Shown here in pieces: positions 7,291-13,806 of a stretch of 16,324 nt of DNA. The translations under genes were made by a program, and so were the position numbers. Within the stretch, counting starts at the first letter, position 1. Each line of letters begins with the position of its first letter. The notes under the pieces are model-generated. The model was not told the DNA's origin. It searched no databases and worked only from the letters and a program-made list of their open reading frames with translations. This stretch comes from RGIG6374 sp045600965. GTDB lineage: Bacteria; Bacteroidota; Bacteroidia; Bacteroidales; UBA932. The stretch spans positions 1 through 16,324 of the forward strand of contig JAZRYW010000053.1 in assembly GCA_045600965.1 (NCBI GenBank), read 5' to 3'.

Positions 7291-7683
7291 TGGAGATGGC
7301 GGGACTCGAACCCGCGTCCAAACAAGGTGCCCACAAGCTTTCTACATACTTATTCCGTCATTGGTTGTAGGGATAAGACTGCCGACGGACAGGCCACCTT
7401 GTCCTTAGCCTCGGAATCTTGATGCGCTGCAGAGGCGTCGGCGCACGCAGCCTTCTTGGTATGATACCCCGATTGCAACGCATAGTCGGCGGAAAACGTT
7501 GCCGGGGCACTCGTCGGCAAGCCCTTGGCTAACCGATAAAGGAGTCAAACTTGGTTTGACTACGCAGCGAGAGCATAGGTGTTGTTGCCAGTTATGGCTT
7601 GAGGTCTCAGATTAACGGGCTAGGCCACGAGGCCCGGTATGCTTACCTGCAAACATCGATGCTGTCAAAACCAAAACATCCCC
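7291..7683 (-). ncRNA. ssrA: tmRNA (transfer-messenger RNA)
   Basis: The 393-nt gene rescues stalled ribosomes together with SmpB. The 5' end GGGGATG (7683-7677) pairs with the 3' end CATCTCC plus discriminator A (7291-7298), giving a 7-bp acceptor stem with the G3-U70 wobble that alanyl-tRNA synthetase recognises. The T arm GCGGGTTCGAGTCCCGC is intact. CCA is not encoded and must be added after transcription. The single-piece layout has the tag reading frame at 7560-7589. Transcription probably starts from the TACCTTTG element at 7699-7706. No terminator separates it from the GH43 gene downstream. Confidence 0.97.
7560..7589 (-). other. tmRNA proteolysis-tag reading frame
   Basis: Following ATAACT, the frame GGC AAC AAC ACC TAT GCT CTC GCT GCG TAG encodes the tag GNNTYALAA. 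The C-terminal YALAA is the typical protease-recognised end in Bacteroidota tags. The resume codon is assigned as GGC because related tags begin with Gly and the A/U-rich bases just upstream fit the usual context. Confidence 0.85.
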
Positions 7684-7698
7684 ATATGCAAGTCTGTG

Positions 7699-7706
7699 CA
7701 AAGGTA
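7699..7706 (-). promoter_or_regulatory. -7 element of the ssrA promoter
   Basis: TACCTTTG on the minus strand matches TAnnTTTG and ends 16 nt before the mature tmRNA 5' end. A short 5' precursor would be trimmed by RNase P. There is no TTTG at the expected -33 position (7726-7729 reads CCAT). Confidence 0.7.
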
Positions 7707-7729
7707 CGAATTATTTTTTTAAGGAATGG

Positions 7730-7872
7730 TTAAAAAATAAGTTGGTAAAGATTTATGAAAGATTGTTTATGGATTTTGGATATGGAATAAAGGAGTGTAG
7801 CGGGCTACCCGACTGAATTACATATCCAAAAGACGAAACAAGATTCATAAATATTACCAAGTTATTTTTTAA
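7730..7872. repeat. 143-bp near-perfect palindrome
   Basis: The left arm begins TTAAAAAATAAGTTGGTAA (7730-7748) and the right arm ends TTACCAAGTTATTTTTTAA (7854-7872); they match as reverse complements except for one base. Inward, TTCATAAAT/ATTTATGAA, then TTTTGGATATG/CATATCCAAAA pair again. The apex is GTAGCGGGCTAC (7797-7808), itself a dyad. A few bulges interrupt the arms. The centre is near 7801. No ORF is inside. It lies between the divergent ssrA and glycosyltransferase promoters. It could be a MITE-like insertion, a cruciform or a long RNA hairpin; the sequence does not decide. Confidence 0.88.
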
Positions 7873-7879
7873 TAATGAC

Positions 7880-7887
7880 TAAATTTG
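7880..7887 (+). promoter_or_regulatory. -7 element for the GT2-SpoIID-AmpG-NamZ operon
   Basis: TAAATTTG matches TAnnTTTG and lies 8 bp beyond the palindrome, giving a leader of about 27 nt to the ATG at 7921. A small dyad, TTGTCG (7885-7890) and CGACAA (7907-7912), overlaps its 3' end and could be an operator or a leader hairpin. No clear -33 element is seen. Confidence 0.55.
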
Positions 7888-7920
7888 TCGCTCGAAATTC
7901 ATTGAACGACAACCATCCCT

Positions 7921-9390
7921 ATGCAAAATATCAACTGCTTCATCCCTTTTCGAGACGCTTCACAGGTGAATCTCACCGTCAACCATCTCAAAGGACAGGA
8001 TCTTGTAAGCCGGATCTTTCTGCTCAAGGCCGGCTCGGAGCCCGCGGACGAGGTTCCGGGATGCGAAATCATTTCCGTTCCGGGGCTCAACAGCACAGCC
8101 GCCGTGAAGGCCATAGCACAGCGTGCGGACACCGAATTCACGCTCATCTACACCAAATACACATCCTTGAGCTTTATCCGGTATTCACTTGAGCGCATTG
8201 AGTCGATAATGGCCGACAGCGGTGCGGCCCTGGCCTATGCCGACCATTTCAACCAGGTGGGCGAAGACGTCACCGAAGCCCCCGTCATTGACTGCCAGAA
8301 AGGCGCTTTGAGGGACGATTTCGACTTCGGTTCGGTGTTGTTCTACAGGAGCGACGCGCTGAAGGAAGCTGTCGGACGTATGGACGCCGACTACCGGTTT
8401 GCAGGTATGTACGACCTCCGGCTGAAGGTTTCACAGAAGGGGGCTCTGGAGCATATCAATGAATTCCTGTACTGTGACGTGGAAACGGACACCCGCAAGT
8501 CCGGAGAGAAGATATTCGACTATGTCGACCCTAAGAACCGTGCCGTGCAGATAGAAATGGAGCAGGCCTGCACCGACCATCTCAAGGCCATTGGAGGATA
8601 TCTGGAGCCCAAGTTCAAGGATATCAGACTCGACGACGGTGATTTCGAATATGAGGCATCGGTGGTGATCCCCTGCCGGAACAGGGTGCGCACCGTCGGT
8701 GATGCAATAGCAAGCGCATTGAGCCAGAAGACAACTTTCAAATACAACGTCATCGTGGTTGATGACAATTCAGTGGACGGCACAGTCGATGTCATCAGGC
8801 GCTTTCTCGGAGATGAGAAACTCATATACATTGCGCAGGACAGGACCTATCACGCCATAGGTGGCAACTGGAATGCCGCCCTGCATCATCCCAAATGCGG
8901 CAGATTCGCAATCCAGCTTGATTCCGACGACGTGTATTCCGACGAAAACACCGTTCAGAAATTTGTGGAAGCTTTCCACGGGCAGAACTGCGCTATGGTG
9001 GTCGGCACCTACCGGATGACCGACTTCGATATGAACACCATTCCTCCCGGAATCATAGACCATAAGGAATGGACGCCCGACAACGGGCGCAACAACGCGC
9101 TGCGCATCAACGGACTCGGTGCGCCCCGCGGATTCTACACCCCTTTGCTCCGCACGTTGAATTTTCCGACCACCAAGTATGGAGAGGACTATGCCGTGGG
9201 CCTGCGGGTCAGCCGTGAATACCGTATAGGACGCATCTACGACGTGGTCTACAACTGCCGCAGATGGGATGACAATTCAGATGCCGACTGCGATGTGGTG
9301 AAGATGAACCGCAACAATCTCTACAAGGACCGCATCCGCACCTGGGAGCTCAAGGCCAGGATTGCGATGAACCTGAAAGAAAGGAATTGA
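7921..9390 (+). CDS. Family 2 glycosyltransferase with a degenerate N-terminal GT-like half
   Basis: The protein has 489 aa and no signal peptide or obvious membrane segment. Residues about 245-460 form a GT-A (GT2) domain: SVVIPCRNRVRTVGDAIASA, then VIVVDDNSVDGT (D281/D282 for nucleotide binding) and the metal-binding DSD in IQLDSDDVYSDEN (334-336). Residues 1-220 look like a second GT-A-type fold (FIPFRDASQVNLTVNHL, LAYADHF, FGSVLFYRSDAL) in which the expected acidic motif is replaced by LIYTKYTSLS, so it is probably inactive. Donor and acceptor are unknown. It is the first gene of a six-gene operon with SpoIID, AmpG-like and NamZ proteins, which suggests a cell-envelope glycan role. The SpoIID start follows its stop by 4 nt. 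Confidence 0.88.
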   Translation: MQNINCFIPFRDASQVNLTVNHLKGQDLVSRIFLLKAGSEPADEVPGCEIISVPGLNSTAAVKAIAQRADTEFTLIYTKYTSLSFIRYSLERIESIMADSGAALAYADHFNQVGEDVTEAPVIDCQKGALRDDFDFGSVLFYRSDALKEAVGRMDADYRFAGMYDLRLKVSQKGALEHINEFLYCDVETDTRKSGEKIFDYVDPKNRAVQIEMEQACTDHLKAIGGYLEPKFKDIRLDDGDFEYEASVVIPCRNRVRTVGDAIASALSQKTTFKYNVIVVDDNSVDGTVDVIRRFLGDEKLIYIAQDRTYHAIGGNWNAALHHPKCGRFAIQLDSDDVYSDENTVQKFVEAFHGQNCAMVVGTYRMTDFDMNTIPPGIIDHKEWTPDNGRNNALRINGLGAPRGFYTPLLRTLNFPTTKYGEDYAVGLRVSREYRIGRIYDVVYNCRRWDDNSDADCDVVKMNRNNLYKDRIRTWELKARIAMNLKERN

Positions 9391-9394
9391 TGTC

Positions 9395-10684
9395 ATGAAG
9401 CGGATTCTTTCTGTGGGGATTGTCGCTCTCCCCTGCCTCTCCTTCAATCTCAAGAAGGAATATTCCTTTGACGGCAAAATATGGCGCGGGCCGCAGAAGG
9501 CCTGCATCCGTGAAGGGAAGATAGACTTCGGCGGCAAACTTCACGACGAAGTGGTGTTCAGGCGCAGTTGCGACGATGCGTCATTCGTGCTTGACGATGT
9601 GACCATAGGCATAGGATTCCACTGGAACCGCAACGAAAGCCAGATATTCCCTGAAGATCTTAAGCTCATCGTGGAGGGAGATTCCGTAAGAGCAATCAAT
9701 CTGGTTGACATAGAAACATATCTGGTGAGCGTCATCTCGTCCGAGATGTCCGCCACCTGCTCCGAGTCACTGCTCAGGGCACACTGCATCATCTCCCGAT
9801 CGTGGCTGCTGGCACAGGTGACGAAGAACAGACGCATCAAGGACTCTTCAGCCGCGTATTCGGCCTGCTTTGAAACAGACACTCAGCGCATCAAATGGTA
9901 TGACCGCGAGGACCACACCAGTTTCGACGTGTGCGCCGATGATCACTGCCAGAGGTATCACGGCCTGTCGCGTGCCTCCACCGGCAAAGTCAGGAACGCA
10001 GTGCGGCAGACGGAAGGTCAGGTGCTCGTATATGACGGTGAAATATGCGACGCCAGGTTTTCAAAATGCTGTGGCGGAGCTCTTGAAGAGTTCGGATACT
10101 GCTGGGAGCCGAAAAACTTCGCCTACCTTGTCAAGCGCCGCGACAGTGACAGCCAGGACGGCTTCCCCGACCTGAGATGCGAGGAAAACGCCCGCCGGTG
10201 GATACTTTCATCCCCTGAAGCGTTCTGCAACACGTCTGACAGCCGTATTCTTTCGCAGGTGCTCAACAACTTTGACCGGGAGACCCGCAATTTCTACCGA
10301 TGGAAAGTCGAATACACCGTGGAGGAACTGTCAGAACTGGTCAAAGAACGCAGCGGGGTGGATTTCGGTGAGATTGAAGACATCGTTCCGCTTGCCCGCG
10401 GCACATCGGGACGTCTCTGGAAACTGAAGATAGTGGGTTCGAAAAGGACTATGGTCATAGGGAAAGAACTTGAAATCAGGAAAACCTTCTCCCGGACTCA
10501 TCTCTACAGTTCGGCGTTCGTTGTTGACAGGGAAAATGACAGATTCATTTTTCACGGAGCCGGGTGGGGCCACGGTGTAGGCCTCTGCCAGATAGGCGCG
10601 GCCGTGATGGGGGAAAAGGGATATGCTCACCAAGACATACTCAGCCACTATTTCCCCGGGAGCGTAATTGAAAAGAAATACTGA
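9395..10684 (+). CDS. SpoIID/LytB-domain protein (peptidoglycan-related)
   Basis: The protein has 429 aa. Its core matches the SpoIID (LytB) domain: IETYLVSVISSEMSATCSESLLRAHCIISRSW at 106-137, with E117 at the position of the catalytic glutamate of Bacillus SpoIID. The C-terminal block GWGHGVGLCQIGAAVMGEKGYAHQDILSHYFPG is the family's GHGxGxSQ-GA signature with Cys in place of Ser. SpoIID is a lytic transglycosylase acting on glycan strands stripped of peptides. The N-terminus (MKRILSVGIVALPCLSFNLKKEY) does not look like a normal signal peptide; the run reads as the first strand of the domain (VGIV...LSFNL), so how or whether it is exported is unclear. It sits 4 nt after the glycosyltransferase and 10 nt before the AmpG-like gene. 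Confidence 0.9.
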   Translation: MKRILSVGIVALPCLSFNLKKEYSFDGKIWRGPQKACIREGKIDFGGKLHDEVVFRRSCDDASFVLDDVTIGIGFHWNRNESQIFPEDLKLIVEGDSVRAINLVDIETYLVSVISSEMSATCSESLLRAHCIISRSWLLAQVTKNRRIKDSSAAYSACFETDTQRIKWYDREDHTSFDVCADDHCQRYHGLSRASTGKVRNAVRQTEGQVLVYDGEICDARFSKCCGGALEEFGYCWEPKNFAYLVKRRDSDSQDGFPDLRCEENARRWILSSPEAFCNTSDSRILSQVLNNFDRETRNFYRWKVEYTVEELSELVKERSGVDFGEIEDIVPLARGTSGRLWKLKIVGSKRTMVIGKELEIRKTFSRTHLYSSAFVVDRENDRFIFHGAGWGHGVGLCQIGAAVMGEKGYAHQDILSHYFPGSVIEKKY

Positions 10685-10694
10685 TATCACAGAT

Positions 10695-12011
10695 ATGGAA
10701 GAAAAGAAGACAAGATCACCCTGGTGGTGGGTTCCCACGCTCTACTTTGCGGAAGGGGTTCCCTACTTTATCGTAAACAACATCTCCGTGATGATGTTCA
10801 CCAAGATGGGTGTGCCCAACGGACAGATGGCATTCTTCACGACGCTGCTCTACTTCCCCTGGTTCCTCAAGGGGCTGTGGAGCCCCATTGTGGATGTGGT
10901 GAAGACCAAACGCTGGTGGATAGTCACTATGCAGGCCCTGATGAGCGCAATGATGATCCTTCTGTGCATCACTCTGCCCAAGCCCTCACAGGAGATGATC
11001 GCCACGGGGGCCGTCCCCATATCGATGTTCACCTTCACACTGATTCTTTTCATCATAGCGGCCTTCGCCTCCGCAACCCACGACATAGCCGCCGACGGAT
11101 ACTATATGCTCGCCCACAGTCCGAGCAGCCAGGCCGCGTTCATCGGTCTGAGAAGCACCTTCTACCGCATAGCGTCGGTATTCGGACAGGGTGTGCTGGT
11201 GTTCATAGCGGGGCGCATCGAGAGAAGCACGGGCGACATCCCGCTCTCGTGGCAGGTCACGACAGGCGTGGCCGCGGTCATATTCCTGCTCGTCACCCTC
11301 TATCACACCTTCACGATGCCCCGTCCCGCGGATGACAGGCCCCGTGTGGAGAACGGCGGCGCCGGCGACACCCTCCGCGAACTCGGCAACTCCTTCAAGA
11401 CCTTCTTCACCAAACCCGGGGTTGTTGTGGCCATCTGCTTTATGCTGCTTTACCGCCTTCCGGAAGGCTTTCTTGTCAAGATGTGCCAGCCGTTCCTTGT
11501 CGGTGCGGTTGAAGCAGGAGGCCTGGGCCTGCCCACGGATACGGTGGGCATAGTGTACGGAACCATAGGCGTCATAGCGCTGCTTGCGGGCGGAATCACA
11601 GGGGGCATATTCGCATCCAAGGTAGGGCTCCGCAAGGCTCTCTGGTGGATGGCGGCCTGCATAACCCTGCCCGACATCGTGTTCGTTCTCCTGAGCACAT
11701 TCCAGCCTGACAGCATTCTTGTGATCGCTTCCGCCGTTTCGGTGGAACAGTTCGGCTACGGCTTCGGATTCACGGCCTATATGCTCTATATGATGTACTT
11801 CTCCGAAGGGGAGTTCAAGACCTCACACTATGCCATCTGCACGGCATTCATGGCCCTGAGCATGATGCTGCCGGGATTTGTCGCAGGATACATACAGGAG
11901 GCGACAGGATATGTCAGCTTCTTCTGGCTGGTGATGGCCTGCTGCCTGGCGACGGTGGTCGTCACATTCATTGCCAGAAGGAAAATCAGTCCCGAATACG
12001 GACGCAAATGA
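10695..12011 (+). CDS. AmpG-like MFS permease, probable muropeptide transporter
   Basis: This 438-aa, roughly 12-helix major facilitator protein resembles AmpG, the inner-membrane importer of GlcNAc-anhydroMurNAc and its peptides. The start at 10695 (MEEKKTRSPWWWVP) is preferred over the in-frame TTG at 10668, which overlaps the SpoIID gene. Family-like features include LYFAEGVPYFIVNNISVMMF in helix 1, FPWFLKGLWSPIVD in the helix 2-3 region, HDIAADGYY between helices 4 and 5, and a hydrophilic central loop (PRPADDRPRVENGGAGD). Its placement between SpoIID and NamZ genes strengthens a peptidoglycan-fragment substrate. Sequence alone cannot separate AmpG from related sugar permeases, so the substrate is an inference. 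Confidence 0.85.
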   Translation: MEEKKTRSPWWWVPTLYFAEGVPYFIVNNISVMMFTKMGVPNGQMAFFTTLLYFPWFLKGLWSPIVDVVKTKRWWIVTMQALMSAMMILLCITLPKPSQEMIATGAVPISMFTFTLILFIIAAFASATHDIAADGYYMLAHSPSSQAAFIGLRSTFYRIASVFGQGVLVFIAGRIERSTGDIPLSWQVTTGVAAVIFLLVTLYHTFTMPRPADDRPRVENGGAGDTLRELGNSFKTFFTKPGVVVAICFMLLYRLPEGFLVKMCQPFLVGAVEAGGLGLPTDTVGIVYGTIGVIALLAGGITGGIFASKVGLRKALWWMAACITLPDIVFVLLSTFQPDSILVIASAVSVEQFGYGFGFTAYMLYMMYFSEGEFKTSHYAICTAFMALSMMLPGFVAGYIQEATGYVSFFWLVMACCLATVVVTFIARRKISPEYGRK

Positions 12012-12030
12012 TAGCGTTTTCACCACATAT

Positions 12031-13299
12031 ATGAAAAAACTGTTCATCATAGTTGCAGCGTGCGTCCTGATGACCGCCTGCCCCAGTACCGGGACCGGAA
12101 GGGAGGCTCCGGCTGTCAAGCCCGGAATAGAAGTTCTCCGCGACAGCGGATTCGAGGCCCTCAAGGGAAAGAAGGTGGGGCTTCTGACCAATCCCAGCGG
12201 CGTTGACCGCAACCTTCGCTCCACGATAGACATACTCTACCACGCTCCGGAAGTCAATCTGGTGCGGCTGTTCGCGCCGGAACACGGAGTCCGCGGGGAC
12301 ATCTATGCCGGCGGACACGCCGACGACACGGTTGACGAGGCTACCGGTCTGAGCGTCTTTTCGGTCTACGGCAAACACCGCTCGCCCACGCCCGAAATGC
12401 TGGAGGGGCTGGATGTGGTGGTCTATGACATCCAGGATGTCGGAACCCGGTCATACACCTTCATCAGCGCGCTGGGCCTGATGATGCGCGCCTGCGCTCA
12501 GATGGGAGTTGAGGTTGTGGTGCTTGACCGCCCCAACCCGCTCGGAGGAGAGAAGGTGGAAGGCAGTTATGTGGAGGACGGATTCTTCTCGTACATAGGG
12601 GAGTTCCGAATTCCTTACGTCTACGGGCTCACCGTCGGCGAACTCGCCTTGCTCATAAACGGCGAAGGCCTGAACTGCGGGGAGAAAGGCGACCTTGCGC
12701 CCCTTCGCTGCAAACTTACGGTCATACCTATGGAAGGCTGGCACCGCTCGATGACATATTCGCAGACCGGACTGCCGTGGATACTCCCTTCTCCCCAGAT
12801 ACCTCATATGGAGAACGCTATCTGCTATCCCTGCTCCGGGATCGTGGGCGATTTCTCCAAGACCTACCTTAACATAGGCGTGGGCTATACCATACCCTTC
12901 GAGACATTCGCGGCCGAATGGATCAACGCGGAAGCGCTCAAGGCCGAACTTGACGGCTGCCACATCCCCGGCGTGGAATGGAGGACTATCCATTACAAGC
13001 CCTTCTTCGGTGACAGTGCGGGCAAACTGCTCCACGGCGTGCAGTTTTTCTTCACCGACTACGATGCGGCGCCCCTTTCGGCCATCAATTTCTATGTAAT
13101 GCAGTCCGTCCACCGTCTCTATCCGGAATACAACCCCTTCGACGGCGGGGTGAACCATACTTTCGACATAGTCACCGGCTCATCCTGGATGAGAACGAAC
13201 TTCTCGAAAAACTTCCTTGTGGCCGACATTCTCGACCATTGGATGAAGGACGTCGATGAATTCCGCGCCCTGTCCGCAGGATATTATCTCTACGACTGA
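12031..13299 (+). CDS. namZ: NamZ-type exo-beta-N-acetylmuramidase lipoprotein (DUF1343, GH171)
   Basis: The 422-aa protein matches DUF1343/GH171. NamZ of Bacillus subtilis (YbbC) removes terminal MurNAc from the non-reducing ends of peptidoglycan chains. The start at 12031 gives a lipoprotein signal (MKKLFIIVAACVLMTAC, lipobox MTAC with C17). Hallmarks in order are LLTNPSGVDRNLRSTID, LFAPEHGVRGD (E84 in the proposed catalytic region), SVYGKHRSPT, VVYDIQDVGTRSYT, VLDRPNPLGG, YVYGLTVGELALLING and GLPWILPSPQIP. It would act in the periplasm or at the outer membrane, producing MurNAc or shortened chains for the AmpG-like permease or another importer. It lies 19 nt after the permease; the ybaK start lies 1 nt past its stop. 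Confidence 0.93.
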   Translation: MKKLFIIVAACVLMTACPSTGTGREAPAVKPGIEVLRDSGFEALKGKKVGLLTNPSGVDRNLRSTIDILYHAPEVNLVRLFAPEHGVRGDIYAGGHADDTVDEATGLSVFSVYGKHRSPTPEMLEGLDVVVYDIQDVGTRSYTFISALGLMMRACAQMGVEVVVLDRPNPLGGEKVEGSYVEDGFFSYIGEFRIPYVYGLTVGELALLINGEGLNCGEKGDLAPLRCKLTVIPMEGWHRSMTYSQTGLPWILPSPQIPHMENAICYPCSGIVGDFSKTYLNIGVGYTIPFETFAAEWINAEALKAELDGCHIPGVEWRTIHYKPFFGDSAGKLLHGVQFFFTDYDAAPLSAINFYVMQSVHRLYPEYNPFDGGVNHTFDIVTGSSWMRTNFSKNFLVADILDHWMKDVDEFRALSAGYYLYD

Positions 13300-13300
13300 T

Positions 13301-13792
13301 ATGCCCCGGAAGAACACATCGGCGAACGCAGGCAAGACCAATGCCGCAAGGCTGCTCGACGCGGCCGGCATCCCCTACGAACTCATCCCCTACGATTATA
13401 CGGAGGAGGACCTGAGCGCACAGCACGTTGCCGCCGAGCTCGGCCAGAACATCGAGCAGGTGTTCAAGACCCTTGTCCTGCGCGGAGACCGCAACGGCGA
13501 GTTCGTATGCGTGATTCCGGGCGATATGGAGGTCGACCTCCGCACTGCGGCCAGGATATCCGGCAACAAGTCGTGCGAAATGCTGCATATGAAGGAGCTT
13601 CTCCCCACTACGGGTTACATTCGGGGAGGCTGCTCACCCATAGGAATGAAGAAGCCTTTCCCGACTTTCATATTCGAGAGCGCCCTGCTCTTCGACCACA
13701 TATACATAAGCGCCGGGGTAAGGGGGCTTCAGATCAGGATAAACCCTGCCGCACTGATGGAATTTATCGGCGCCGGCATATATCCGATATAA
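13301..13792 (+). CDS. ybaK: Cys-tRNA(Pro)/Cys-tRNA(Cys) deacylase, YbaK/EbsC type
   Basis: This 163-aa cytoplasmic editing enzyme hydrolyses Cys wrongly attached to tRNA-Pro by prolyl-tRNA synthetase. Typical blocks are KTNAARLLDAAGIPYELIPYDY, the VFKTLVLRGD segment with the conserved lysine (K56), FVCVIPGDMEVDL and GGCSPIGMKK with the glycine-rich substrate loop. The length is normal for the family. The start at 13301 follows the namZ stop with one base between. Its role is unrelated to peptidoglycan, so it is probably a passenger in the operon; GH97 follows 14 nt after its stop. The YbaK clade, as opposed to ProXp-ala, is favoured by the GGCSPIG block. Confidence 0.93.
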   Translation: MPRKNTSANAGKTNAARLLDAAGIPYELIPYDYTEEDLSAQHVAAELGQNIEQVFKTLVLRGDRNGEFVCVIPGDMEVDLRTAARISGNKSCEMLHMKELLPTTGYIRGGCSPIGMKKPFPTFIFESALLFDHIYISAGVRGLQIRINPAALMEFIGAGIYPI

Positions 13793-13806
13793 AAATCCAG
13801 AACAAG

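Noticed and set aside
7286..7336. Extension of GH43 into the tmRNA gene
   Set aside because: The bases are the tmRNA T arm and acceptor stem; the signal peptide starts at 7285.
7875..8192. Plus-strand frame starting just after the palindrome
   Set aside because: It overlaps the -7 element and the glycosyltransferase gene in another frame; its translation is low in recognisable pattern.
13507..13806. Upstream extension of the GH97 frame into ybaK
   Set aside because: It overlaps a clear YbaK protein in another frame; the ATG at 13807 begins a proper lipoprotein signal.
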